Positions 26,322-35,544 of a DNA stretch of 64,000 nucleotides are shown piece by piece. Both the position numbers and the translations under genes were made by a program. The stretch comes from Planctobacterium marinum. Its GTDB lineage: Bacteria > Pseudomonadota > Gammaproteobacteria > Enterobacterales > Alteromonadaceae. The stretch is taken from positions 186,001 to 250,000 of the forward strand of contig NZ_JAJEWQ010000004.1 of assembly GCF_020687805.1 (NCBI RefSeq), written 5' to 3'. How positions within the stretch are numbered: the first letter of the stretch is position 1; each line of letters begins with the position of its first letter. The notes under the pieces are model-generated. The model had not been told where the DNA came from, did no database searches, and was given only the letters and a program-made list of their open reading frames with translations.

Positions 26322-29300
26322 ATGAATAACGGCCCGGTCAATCAGAGTGCTGGCATTGGCATTAATGTTAATGCTCAACCTGACTCAATAGTGAATATTG
26401 GTAATCTGACGATCAACAATTTGTCGTCTCCAAACTTAACTATATTCACGAAACAATACCTTACTTATTTGTTTCACAATGAACAGGAAAAGGCATCAGT
26501 TTCACTGGAGTGTTTAAGAGTTACCAATTCCCTTGACGATGAATGCCAAACACTATTAAAAGTGCTTGAGTGCAAAAAAGCGCTACTGCTAAAACAAGAT
26601 TATTCCATTAGCCCAGATGATTTTACGACATTGTTGAGGAGTGAACGTTCGGGTGCCGTGATAAAAGATGCAGTTGAATCGGTCTACATAGGGCACCTTT
26701 CACAAACATCAGAGGAAAGAGCCAGGAACCGTTTTATGAATTCTGGCTTTAGAGACTCATATTGCAAAGCTGTATTCTTCGGTAATCTTGCTAGCGAATC
26801 TGAGCTCAGAGAGCAACTCACTAATGGTTTCGATGGCTTCTATGAGCACGAGTTGTGTGCGTTTGTTAGCGCCGCAAGTCGACTTGAACAATTTGAACTT
26901 GCACGGGAGTTATGCGAATACTTAAAAGTTAACTATCCGTCTCTAAATAGTGAAATCCTATTTTCTCTTTCTAGTGCATATTGTCTACATAAAGCGGTCA
27001 ATGGACTCCATTTCTGGGTTATTGACAGTAGTTTACTGGTTGAACTGGAGTCACAAACTCAAACAGTGTTGGCCCTCTCCGAGAGAGTAAAGGATTATCG
27101 GGTGGTGCAGAGTGCCGCTGTACTCCTTGCAACGACCTGGTTTAGGCATTCTAAATTATTTGATTACTGTATTGCGAACGTTGAAGAAGCAAAGAAATCT
27201 GTTCCCCAGATTGAAGAGTTTATTGAACTCAAATCCACAAATGGAGAAAGTGAAAAGAAAACCAGAGAGTTACTTAACGAGAAAAACCAGCTCTTAAGCG
27301 AGCTGGAGTTTGTGCAGGTTACTTCAGCTATCGCTAATGGGGCAATTCCAAATCGGCTCGTTAAGAAGTGGTTGGATAAAGGAGGTGCGGTATCTACGAC
27401 CGAACAGGTGGTTTCTGACTTAACCTCCGTATTCTTAAATTGTACAGTATGCGATTCGCGAAATACGGAACTCAAAAACAAAATCTGCGACGCAATCGAG
27501 TCTCTGGTGAAGGTACATTCAGACAAATTGAGCGAAATAAATTTGGAGGTTCTTAGCAGACTGTCTGCAGTGTTATTGCAACTGGAACTTCCGCTTTCAG
27601 TTATTAAATTACTTCAGCCTTTGATTCCTGAAAGTCCATGGCCATCTCCAATAATCACCGCCTATGCAGAAGCCTTATTCGCTTCAGAACAGGTCAAAGA
27701 ATTAAGCCGACTCCTGGTTGCAATAGAGCGCAAAGAGGAAAGCTTCAGATTGACGACACTCCAGGTTGAAGTGTTGATGTCTTTGGGTAACAACCAGGAG
27801 GCTTTCACCTGTGCGAAAGATGCGTCGGAATATTTTAGCGACAGCCCATATCTATGGTTATTGATATTGCGTCTAAACCATATTACTGAATCGAGTGTTG
27901 AAGAAATTAATCGGGAAATCACAGGCATTCCCATGACCGTTTTTTCGCAATTTAGTGGGCATGGTATGACCTTGATCAGACTCATCTCAAGGACCAATCT
28001 TATACTATGCGAATCTGTTTTGTTGGAGTGGTTTCTGGATGATCCGGTAGGTATGTCCAAACACATCACCAATTTTAGTATGGATAGGATGAAAAGTGTT
28101 GCGGACTCTGATCCCTCGCTAATCACATCTGAGCGGTGTTCTGTTGCTGTCGTGTATGTTCACCTTGGAAAAGTATACACGAAGATGCTCTTAGAAGACG
28201 GGGCATCAAATGAGTACTTTATAAGCAAAGATAGTCCCTTGGGGGAAAGTCTTGCTGAAATGAATGTTGGAGATGTGTCAGGGGATGGAGTCGGTAAGGT
28301 TGAGTTAAAAGAAGTTTTATCGCCTGTGGTAGGGGCGTTTCGAATTGCATCGGAAATACGAATCCACGTTAATTCTGGAGATGATTGTTTCTATTCCTTC
28401 ACTGTTAATAAGCATTCTCCTGTGGAGGGATTTAAGCAGGCACTGGATATGGTTCCTGAAAGTGACAGTCTTTCTGAACCCGAAATAAATGGTGTCCACA
28501 TCCCTCTATTGATGCGGCTCCGCAATACACATGACCACGAGGAAGTAAAGGGTGCCTTTATTTACTTAATGGACAAAAATAGTAATCAGTATTTGAAACT
28601 AAATAACGATGGAATTGAAGGCAGCGATAGCCTTGTTTTAGATGCTTTATCCTTAACGTACTTTAGTCTAACTGGGCTGGGAAGCGTTTTAATTGAATCT
28701 GAATTCAACATCTACGTCACGCCTGAAACTCATGAAGTAGCCTCTACCTGGCTTAATGAAATGGGGAGGCCCGAATATTTAGCGTTACGAAAAGATGGGG
28801 AGCACGTTATAAGGGTAACTGCTGACGATATTGCCCAAGATGTAAACTTAAGGAATTTACGACATTTACTGGATCATAGCACAATACTTTATCCGGATTC
28901 ATTTGATATGCCAGAAGTGTTGGTAGAGCTTAGAGACTCTATCAGTATTACCCACTTCAGTTCTGTTAAAACTGCTTTATCTCACTCTATGCCAGTGCTG
29001 TGTCTCGATAGCAGTTTTTGCGCACTATATAAATCCATTGATGTACCTGTAGTCAATATTGCTGAATTAATGCACCGAATACGAAATACGGACCAGATTG
29101 AGTCCCATCGACTAGCGCGTTGCCTGATCTGGTATGGTCTACCTGTACCATTATTAGTTCAGGACGTACGCCAATTTTGTTCCGAAGATGAAGAAGGACA
29201 ATACCTGGCTGCGCAATTACTCACAAATGTTCCTGTCAGTTTTAAGTCGACGGAGGAATCTTTGGCTGTTCTGTCGATGTACTGTGTCCAGTCTATTTGC

Positions 29301-29594
29301 ATGGCATATACAACTCCTTTTTCATACTTGAGTTTATCTGAATGGAAACACACTGAAAATATCATAAACCGTTGTTGCATATTATCGATGACACAACTGC
29401 AAGGAGAATCGAGTGAGGAAAGATTGGCCCAACTAATTTTTGAGGTGTTATATCGGACCGGACTTTTAAAGCGAGCCTTCAATCTCAGTCTAATGTTTTT
29501 CCGTCAGTTCGTTCGCGGACATTTTTTGGATACAACTCGTATAGATGTTGAGATTCAAAAATTATACGAAGAAAAAGAAAATGGAAATGAATGA
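26322..29594 (+). CDS. GapS6b-like large component of a two-gene defence system
   Basis: This encodes 1090 residues. The N terminus NQSAGIGINVNAQ...NIGNLTINN repeats the strand pattern of the small partner's tail. Residues about 50-640 look like helical repeats (TPR-like alternation of FELARELCEYLK-type helices). A C-terminal region (about 760-930) contains mixed strands, including a PIN- or nuclease-like LCLDSSFCALYKS and IYVTPETHEVASTWL. The C-terminal domain is the more likely effector, though no catalytic set is certain. The gene follows gapS6a after 2 bp and should be cotranscribed with it. The family name is recalled, not verified. Confidence 0.6.
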   Translation: MNNGPVNQSAGIGINVNAQPDSIVNIGNLTINNLSSPNLTIFTKQYLTYLFHNEQEKASVSLECLRVTNSLDDECQTLLKVLECKKALLLKQDYSISPDDFTTLLRSERSGAVIKDAVESVYIGHLSQTSEERARNRFMNSGFRDSYCKAVFFGNLASESELREQLTNGFDGFYEHELCAFVSAASRLEQFELARELCEYLKVNYPSLNSEILFSLSSAYCLHKAVNGLHFWVIDSSLLVELESQTQTVLALSERVKDYRVVQSAAVLLATTWFRHSKLFDYCIANVEEAKKSVPQIEEFIELKSTNGESEKKTRELLNEKNQLLSELEFVQVTSAIANGAIPNRLVKKWLDKGGAVSTTEQVVSDLTSVFLNCTVCDSRNTELKNKICDAIESLVKVHSDKLSEINLEVLSRLSAVLLQLELPLSVIKLLQPLIPESPWPSPIITAYAEALFASEQVKELSRLLVAIERKEESFRLTTLQVEVLMSLGNNQEAFTCAKDASEYFSDSPYLWLLILRLNHITESSVEEINREITGIPMTVFSQFSGHGMTLIRLISRTNLILCESVLLEWFLDDPVGMSKHITNFSMDRMKSVADSDPSLITSERCSVAVVYVHLGKVYTKMLLEDGASNEYFISKDSPLGESLAEMNVGDVSGDGVGKVELKEVLSPVVGAFRIASEIRIHVNSGDDCFYSFTVNKHSPVEGFKQALDMVPESDSLSEPEINGVHIPLLMRLRNTHDHEEVKGAFIYLMDKNSNQYLKLNNDGIEGSDSLVLDALSLTYFSLTGLGSVLIESEFNIYVTPETHEVASTWLNEMGRPEYLALRKDGEHVIRVTADDIAQDVNLRNLRHLLDHSTILYPDSFDMPEVLVELRDSISITHFSSVKTALSHSMPVLCLDSSFCALYKSIDVPVVNIAELMHRIRNTDQIESHRLARCLIWYGLPVPLLVQDVRQFCSEDEEGQYLAAQLLTNVPVSFKSTEESLAVLSMYCVQSICMAYTTPFSYLSLSEWKHTENIINRCCILSMTQLQGESSEERLAQLIFEVLYRTGLLKRAFNLSLMFFRQFVRGHFLDTTRIDVEIQKLYEEKENGNE

Positions 29595-29847
29595 TTTAGA
29601 AGGGATTTCTCGGTCTAAGCAGTGCTTTACCAAGAAGTTAAGCATTTCTATCGGACTACGTAAAAGAGCAAATTAAAGGGGACCATCTTCTTTTTGCATA
29701 CTAACTCTAACTCAAAATGTCAAAATTGGTACAGATACAACTGCGCTCAATGACGACCTCGATGCCATCTATTTAAGTGTGCATAATGTAATAGTTGAGG
29801 GTAAGCGTGCGGCAAACAGCACATTCTAGGGGTGATGAAATCTCAGT

Positions 29848-30386
29848 AAGCTGTCTCTAAAGTTAAAAACGGAGGGAGCAATGAGAAAGTTTCGAAGCCC
29901 GGACCAGTGGCGACAAATCCTGGAAGATCAGCAGAGAAGCGGTTTAACCATTTCGGAATTTTGTCGCCAGTATAAAATTTTAACCAAACGTTGGCCTCAT
30001 TAGCGGGTTGCTGGGCACATGCCAGACGAAAGTTTAAAGAGGCCGAAGTGGTACAAGAAAAGGGCAAAAACGGTAAAGCGAACTGGGTACTGAACCTCAT
30101 TCAGAAGCTATACCGGATTGAAACCCGCATCAAAGGCCAGTCAGCACTGCAGAAATATCAGATAAGGCAAACCGAATCACTTCCTTTGCTAACCCAATAC
30201 AAAGCCTAGCTGTATAAATCGGCATTGAAGGTGCCACCTAAAACGGCATTGGGTAAAGCGCTTGGCTACAGCCTGAATAAATGGCACAAACTGGTTCGCT
30301 ATGTCGATGATGGCAACCTTGCCATCGATAACAAACGCGCCGAACGAGCCATCAAGCCCTTTGTCATTGGCAGAAAATCAACTTAA
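29848..30386 (+). pseudogene. IS66-family element remnant (internally deleted and truncated)
   Basis: GTAAGCTGTCTC at 29848 resembles an IS66 left end. ATG 29881 starts TnpA-like MRKFRSPDQWRQILEDQQ...LTISEFCRQY, which breaks off after about 35 codons. It is followed in another frame by the C-terminal part of the DDE protein TnpC: SLAGCWAHARRKFKEAEV and, past a stop near 30208, PPKTALGKALGYSLNKWHKL and DNKRAERAIKPFVIGRKS. The tnpB gene, most of tnpC and the right end are missing. It is dead and marks an earlier insertion in the cargo. Confidence 0.8.
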
Positions 30387-30767
30387 CAAACTGTCCGGAA
30401 TTAGTTGACCACTACACAATCGACACCTTAAGAGCGGCACATACCGTCATTGTGTGAATTAATCAGGACGTAATCTGCCAGTTCTCTAACAGCGATGTAA
30501 TCAGATCTGACAGGTTACTCTAGCTCACTTTTGCCCCAAAGCTTGTTAGCACACGTTTGTTCGTTCTGGACTTTACGAAAGAGTTACCCTACAAAATCTC
30601 ATCTATTAGCCCTCCAATTTAGTGCTTCTCTATAACAGCGGAATCCTGATTAGATATACAGTCATATCGTATTGCGATAGTTTTTGAGGGTTTCGAGAGC
30701 AACATCCGTGCGCGTTTTTCCGGATGGTGTATTTTTAAAAAATCTGATAACTTCTTTACATAAAGAT
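30387..30767. other. 381-bp stretch between IS66 remnant and cassette
   Basis: No convincing gene. A 66-codon frame on the minus strand (30619-30819) has no recognisable protein and ends inside the attC-like palindrome. The stretch may be the remains of a preceding cassette or of another insertion; nothing more can be supported. Confidence 0.4.
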
Positions 30768-30835
30768 AGTTAACTGTGCGCGTTTTCACAGGTCCAACGA
30801 GGTAAACGCGCATGCGCACAAATAATATGTTAGGG
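30768..30835 (+). repeat. possible degenerate attC site before the HNH cassette
   Basis: AGTTAAC (30768-30774, one base off RYYYAAC) and GTTAGGG (30829-30835, one base off GTTRRRY) bracket an inverted repeat, GCGCGTTT with AAACGCGC. If the cassette boundary is at 30829/30830, the excised circle would join ...GCGGCG to TTAGGG. That junction pairs 6 of 7 with the GCCTAAC box of the clear attC at 31821. Confidence 0.4.
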
Positions 30836-30859
30836 AGTTTCCATAGAATGGAGAAGACT

Positions 30860-31819
30860 ATGAAGGGGCAGGATTCAAACTTAGATTTCTACAATGCTCA
30901 CTACGATATAATTGGTCAATGGCTGGTTCGGCCTGGCGATAAAGTAGTTTTGGGTGACAGAGATAACCGTAGCTGCCGTTTCTGCGGAAAAACGACGCCG
31001 GAGGTAACTTTCAAAAAAGTAGCTCACGCAATCCCTGAGCTACTAGGAAATAAGAGTATCGAAAGTGCCTATGAGTGCGATACCTGCAATAAAGGATTTG
31101 GGCAAGGGATAGAGAATGACCTTGGGAATTGGTCAAAAGCAATGCGCACTCTCGTTCGCATCAGAGGGAAGAGCGGCGTGCCAACGCTAAAAAAAGGCGG
31201 AGACAAACCCGGTTGGAGAATCGAATACGACCAATCTAGGCTTAATATCACTGCGTATGAAAATGACCCAATTTTCGAAGTTGATGAAGAAAACAAAACG
31301 GTTACCTTCAAACTAAGGCGAGATTCTTATACACCGGTAGCTGTGCTAAAAGCGTTTATGAAAATCGGGATTACTCTATTGCCGGATAGTGAAATTCCGA
31401 ACTTTTCGGGCTTGATGCGATGGGTAAAGGAACCTGATCATTCCAAGGCCTACATAAACAAATGCCCCGTTATTTACGCCTTTCAGCCGGGCCCCATGCC
31501 AAACGATTTAATCACAGCTTTGATCTTGCGGCGTAAAAGTACGGTTACTGGCTACCCGTATGCATTCCTTGTTCTTGGTTATGGAAATGAAGTATTTCAA
31601 GTTGTCTTGCCGTCTGAAAAGAATGACAATCAAATGAATGGGAAGTCTGTTTCGATTCCCCCTTTTCCTGTGCCCGGCCATCCCGATCAAGGTCGTTATG
31701 GCCAGCCTAGAACTACTGTTTTGGATTGGATGGATAGCGAAGTGCGAAAGGGTGAAATCATGACTATGCAAATGGGGTTTGACGATAGATTTCCTGTGGA
31801 ATTTCCGGAATCAGAGTAG
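30860..31819 (+). CDS. HNH endonuclease family protein, carried as an integron-type gene cassette
   Basis: This encodes 319 residues from the ATG at 30860, which has GGAG six bases upstream; in-frame ATGs at 30812 and 30848 are less well placed. The N-terminal third carries CRFCGKTTPEVTFKKVAHAI and then YECDTCNKGFG. Two CxxC pairs frame the AHAIPELLGN stretch, as in HNH-type nucleases that bind zinc. The C-terminal 200 residues are unrecognised. Two bases after the stop a well-formed attC begins, so the gene and its recombination site form a mobile cassette. A defence role is plausible but not shown. Confidence 0.7.
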   Translation: MKGQDSNLDFYNAHYDIIGQWLVRPGDKVVLGDRDNRSCRFCGKTTPEVTFKKVAHAIPELLGNKSIESAYECDTCNKGFGQGIENDLGNWSKAMRTLVRIRGKSGVPTLKKGGDKPGWRIEYDQSRLNITAYENDPIFEVDEENKTVTFKLRRDSYTPVAVLKAFMKIGITLLPDSEIPNFSGLMRWVKEPDHSKAYINKCPVIYAFQPGPMPNDLITALILRRKSTVTGYPYAFLVLGYGNEVFQVVLPSEKNDNQMNGKSVSIPPFPVPGHPDQGRYGQPRTTVLDWMDSEVRKGEIMTMQMGFDDRFPVEFPESE

Positions 31820-31820
31820 T

Positions 31821-31892
31821 GCCTAACAAAGCGCTGTTACGGAAAATTTACTCGCTGGTGCTCTCAAATTTCCGCAGAGCGCGGCGTTAACC
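31821..31892 (+). repeat. integron attC recombination site
   Basis: GCCTAAC (31821-31827, RYYYAAC box) and GTTAACC (31886-31892, GTTRRRY box) flank an imperfect palindrome: AGCGCT...CGGAAAATTT pairs with AAATTTCCG...AGCGC. The unpaired bases on one arm are typical of folded attC. It lies just behind the HNH gene stop. No integron integrase is present in the window. Confidence 0.82.
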
Positions 31893-32098
31893 CATAGAAA
31901 TATTTATTCGAAACTGACGAGTTAGAGTTAAGTCTTTAACTCGAAAATGTCCAGAAGCGATTTTGGTGGCATAAGGGACAACCTGTTCGACTAGGTTTCG
32001 CTTTAGACTATAGGTGTCAGATCGTGTATGAGTCAGTACAATTGATGGACGTTATCGCATTTTTGAGGCGTCATTTTCCCAAAATCATCCGGACGTAT

Positions 32099-34003
32099 TT
32101 ATGAGTCACTGTTGACTGTCCGTCTTCCTGATAGCACCTCCCGGAAAAAGGCCAAATCCTGCATCGCTGTTTTGGTTTGAAATGTCAGATTTTCTTTAAC
32201 CTCATCTTCAGTGTAAATCAATCCCGCTTCGGCTTCTTTCAGTAATGCTTCCAGTTGATTGGTGTCGATGAGGAGGCCATTTTCAGGGTTCGAAGCGACT
32301 GATTTGGTCAGGTAGTAGGCCATTAAGTACATTACCGAACGCTTTTCTTTAAAGAAAGCCTGAAAGAATTTATCATCAATAAAATTGGCAACTTTTATGA
32401 GTAGGTCTTCAGGTGTGTCTTCAGACTGTTCTAACCGCCAAAGGTCAAATGATGCTATTAAATGTTCAATGGCCATTCTATTCAGTGCAAGCAAATGGGT
32501 GACCTTGTTGGTATAAACATCTTTCATCAGTGCCAGCTGCTCTCTTGCCTGCTCGAAATCACCTCGCAAACCATAGATTTTGTACAGATAAAAGTGTGAC
32601 CATGCCTTGCGCTCTTGATGGTCGGGTTGCACTGCCATTGAGATTATTTTTTGCAATAATCCCTCGGCCTTTTCCCATTCCTCCCTTTCCCAGTGAACGC
32701 GTACCTTAGAGTAATATAAGTCTGGCAACGCGCGCCGGCAACTATCACTTAATGATGAATCAAAGAGAACGATTTCCGAAATAAGCGTGCTAAAAGACAC
32801 TGACGGGACGACAAGATTACTGTTGGCCTGTGATTCGCAATAGCGAATATTTCTTTCGGTCAGCTCCGCGTATCGCTGCAAATCCTTTTTAATATCCAGC
32901 CACATACGCTCAATTTCATCAAGTTGCATCCGGGCGTAAAATGAACTGTGTTCTTCATGAAGCTCATTCCATTGCGCTTCGCTGGGTTTTCCACGTTGAT
33001 TTATGATGTTTTCAAGACGCACCTTTTGGTATGCGAGCATTGCCCGAGTGCCTTCAATACCCGCAACATGTCTATTGGCAAATATCGCCGTATTTCTTTG
33101 AATAACTTCAATGTATCTGATTGCTTCTTCCGGCTCAGTCAGCTGGGCGAGAATTTTTGCGGAGAATACCACAGATAGTTGGTGCAGCTCTTTTTCATCT
33201 TCAGGATTTTCTTTAATGTGAGACAGAAGCTCATTAAGTATCCGTTTTGCGTCATTGAGCCACATTTCAGAGAGTCGGGAAAAAGGGGCTACCTGAAAGC
33301 CTATGGCTAATGCGAGTATTTCAGATACTAAATCCCCTTCGGGCGTTTCTGCCGCCGCTGTAAAGTATTTTACCGCTGCATGGCTGTCCAGGTTTCCGGA
33401 AGATGCCAACCCCATCGCCCGGTAATAGTGCTTTGTTTGATCCATTGTAATATTGCTGCGCGCCTCTTCCAACCGGATCAGTGCTGTTGGATAATCCCTT
33501 CTTTTAATGGCATCCATCGCAAGGGATAATGCGGGAATTTCAGGCTCGCTCTCTAAAGTCCTGGACGCAAGCTTGCTGGCGATATTGTCCACATCTTCCA
33601 GCAACTCGTTCAAAGAATTCTGAGTACTCTTCCCGTATTCTTCTGTTTTTTCTCGACTGAGTCTGTCCGATGCCAGTACTTCTTCATGGTGCTGTAGGTC
33701 TCGTATTTTCGTTTCATCCGACCTTGCCTGCGCATTAACATCATTGGCAATCTGTCCTTCCTTGATCACCGTATTATCATGACTGGATTCTTCAGCAGTT
33801 TTTTGTCCATCAAAATGAGTAAAAACAGCGAAAGCAAGACCAATAATTCCCACCCAAAAACCAGCAACATTAAGAGCCCTAATTTTCTTTGTTCGGCTAT
33901 CTAACCTTCCTAACAGAAAAAGTGTGATAGTCTTAAATGGACCTCCCTGGTTAAGCCGATTGTGCTGGTGATCTGCGTTATTATCTAATTCCTTTTGTGA
34001 CAT
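32099..34003 (-). CDS. membrane-anchored helical-repeat (TPR-like) protein of unknown function
   Basis: This encodes 634 residues. One hydrophobic segment at about 43-64 (LNVAGFWVGIIGLAFAVFTHF) follows a polar, basic N terminus. A charged stretch (about 70-140) and then long TPR-like helices run to the end (for example AIKRRDYPTALIRLEEA, KHYYRAMGLASSGNLDSHAAVKYF and WEKAEGLLQKI). The single anchor plus repeat domain suggests a scaffold or sensor, probably facing the cytoplasm or periplasm. I do not recognise the family. It is followed on the same strand by nothing in the cargo and preceded by the endonuclease I gene. Confidence 0.6.
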   Translation of the reverse strand: MSQKELDNNADHQHNRLNQGGPFKTITLFLLGRLDSRTKKIRALNVAGFWVGIIGLAFAVFTHFDGQKTAEESSHDNTVIKEGQIANDVNAQARSDETKIRDLQHHEEVLASDRLSREKTEEYGKSTQNSLNELLEDVDNIASKLASRTLESEPEIPALSLAMDAIKRRDYPTALIRLEEARSNITMDQTKHYYRAMGLASSGNLDSHAAVKYFTAAAETPEGDLVSEILALAIGFQVAPFSRLSEMWLNDAKRILNELLSHIKENPEDEKELHQLSVVFSAKILAQLTEPEEAIRYIEVIQRNTAIFANRHVAGIEGTRAMLAYQKVRLENIINQRGKPSEAQWNELHEEHSSFYARMQLDEIERMWLDIKKDLQRYAELTERNIRYCESQANSNLVVPSVSFSTLISEIVLFDSSLSDSCRRALPDLYYSKVRVHWEREEWEKAEGLLQKIISMAVQPDHQERKAWSHFYLYKIYGLRGDFEQAREQLALMKDVYTNKVTHLLALNRMAIEHLIASFDLWRLEQSEDTPEDLLIKVANFIDDKFFQAFFKEKRSVMYLMAYYLTKSVASNPENGLLIDTNQLEALLKEAEAGLIYTEDEVKENLTFQTKTAMQDLAFFREVLSGRRTVNSDS

Positions 34004-34229
34004 CAGATGTCTCCGTCAGCCTATTGATGTAGGCTTTCAACATACCTGAAACAATCGTAATCGGGAAGTATCCAGTTTCACTTCTAACATAACTTACGCC
34101 GTTGTTAACCACCGGGTTTTTGTTTCATTTCTGCTATCAGTTCACGCAGACACAGTTGAGGAGCAAGAGTCGCTCATACAACCTAACACCAACGCTAAGA
34201 ATATCTCTACAGTTAAATTGGGGCTAATA

Positions 34230-35021
34230 CTAGTGAGTGCAGTTGTTCTTAACGAAAGGATTACTGTTTCCCTGACTTGCTTCAATCCTTTTGTCTCTCT
34301 CGCACTCCCAGGCATCAACGGGGTCATGATGATCCCAAAACATCATCATTTGAAAGACGTCAGGTTCAAGTTCAACTTCATTGTGTTGTTGCGACATGTA
34401 AAGATAAACCCTTGCGATGTTCCCTTTTACGCTATCAGGAGGCTCAGCTAAGTCTTTATCGAAATCAATTTCAAAATCGCAAGCTCCATAATTTCTTTTT
34501 TCTCCGGAAATTTCTCCAAAAGAATAATTCGAACGGTCACCATTCAGCTCACCGATTGCGGGAGTCAGATTATGCATATCATCATGCGCTTTCTTGAACC
34601 ACGGTACGAGCTTTTCTGCACATTGACGCCCTCCGATTGATTTTCCACTACTAGTTTCGCACTCTTCATAATTCTGATGATTTTGCCATTGGTCCAACTG
34701 TCCACCAAAGTGAGAGGCAGGCATTATATGCTCCCATTCAATACGGGATGCTCTTGCATTAGGTTTTCCCGAACTCGTTATCGGTTTTCTGGGTACATAA
34801 CCACAATTTTGAGGGTATATCATCGTTTCCTTGATATTACCGTCACCATCCCTGTCTTCTGTATCATCAAAGACAAAATCGCAACCACAATAAAAAGTGG
34901 TTAGCCTGTCAAAATAGACTTCGCTTTCTGCTCTACTTTTGGCTTGACTAAAACTGGTGGGCCAGCTTTGCGCAAAGGAGAGGGTTGGCAATATCAGAAC
35001 AGCCAAAAATAACTTTTTCAT
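34230..35021 (-). CDS. endonuclease I family secreted DNase
   Basis: This encodes 263 residues from the ATG at 35021, eight bases after AGGGA; an ATG two codons earlier is too close to that site. A signal peptide is clear (MKKLFLAVLILPTLSFA, cut before QSWP). The catalytic core of the EndA/Dns family follows: RIEWEHIMPASHFG, then ECETSSGKSIGGRQCAEK, and DMHNLTPAIGELNGDRSNY. The enzyme degrades DNA in the periplasm or outside the cell. Unusually, it is here transposon cargo. In other bacteria DNases of this family on mobile elements block natural transformation. Confidence 0.88.
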   Translation of the reverse strand: MKKLFLAVLILPTLSFAQSWPTSFSQAKSRAESEVYFDRLTTFYCGCDFVFDDTEDRDGDGNIKETMIYPQNCGYVPRKPITSSGKPNARASRIEWEHIMPASHFGGQLDQWQNHQNYEECETSSGKSIGGRQCAEKLVPWFKKAHDDMHNLTPAIGELNGDRSNYSFGEISGEKRNYGACDFEIDFDKDLAEPPDSVKGNIARVYLYMSQQHNEVELEPDVFQMMMFWDHHDPVDAWECERDKRIEASQGNSNPFVKNNCTH

Positions 35022-35104
35022 ATCCATGTTCCCTGTACTTTAAAACCAAATTAGGTTAAAAATAGACCCGTTCTCAAAAAGAATCAACATCGTCAGAGAC
35101 CAAA

Positions 35105-35353
35105 ATGTATGTGGATTGCATATTCAACTACGTAAAAATGGCAGGGGAAGGTGAAACTCTTACCAGTGCGGCCGAGCGCCTACAAGTTGAAGTTGAGGAA
35201 CTCCAAGACTGGTCAAATTGGCGAAAGACAGGAAGGTTTCCTGACGATACTCACATTCAAAAAATCGCTACATTTATTCAATGGGATTTGGAAGATACGC
35301 GAGAGGCCTTTGTTGCAGCAAAGCTGCTATATAAAAGCTTAAGCCTCTCATAG
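35105..35353 (+). CDS. small helix-turn-helix-like protein
   Basis: This encodes up to 82 residues. GETLTSAAERLQVEVEELQDWSNW followed by GRFPDDTHIQKIATFIQWDLED (residues about 16-68, split here for reading) resembles the helix pattern of XRE-type repressors. No ribosome site precedes the ATG at 35105 or the one at 35138, so translation is uncertain. It is divergent from the endonuclease I gene and could regulate it. It could also be a non-coding frame. Confidence 0.4.
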   Translation: MYVDCIFNYVKMAGEGETLTSAAERLQVEVEELQDWSNWRKTGRFPDDTHIQKIATFIQWDLEDTREAFVAAKLLYKSLSLS

Positions 35354-35544
35354 TACTATCTATAATTTGGACAGCATAATTGACAGATAGAATAGCTTTT
35401 GTCGAAGAAGACTGGACAATTTAACGAAAGTATAGAGTTCTTCTATGGACATGCTAAAAACAGAGAAACGCTTCACCGGGGAATTGCTATGGTATTTTTG
35501 GTGTTTTATGTACGCAAAGACAGTCCAGGCATGTGCATTAACCA

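Noticed and set aside
29991-30209. 72-codon frame as a separate gene
   Set aside because: It is the C-terminal IS66 TnpC fragment and belongs to the remnant.
30398-30420. TGTCCGGAATTAGTTGACCA after the IS66 remnant as another transposon end
   Set aside because: No matching inverted copy, duplication or transposase was found.
30619-30819. 66-codon minus-strand frame before the HNH gene
   Set aside because: Its start falls in the attC-like palindrome and the protein is unrecognised.
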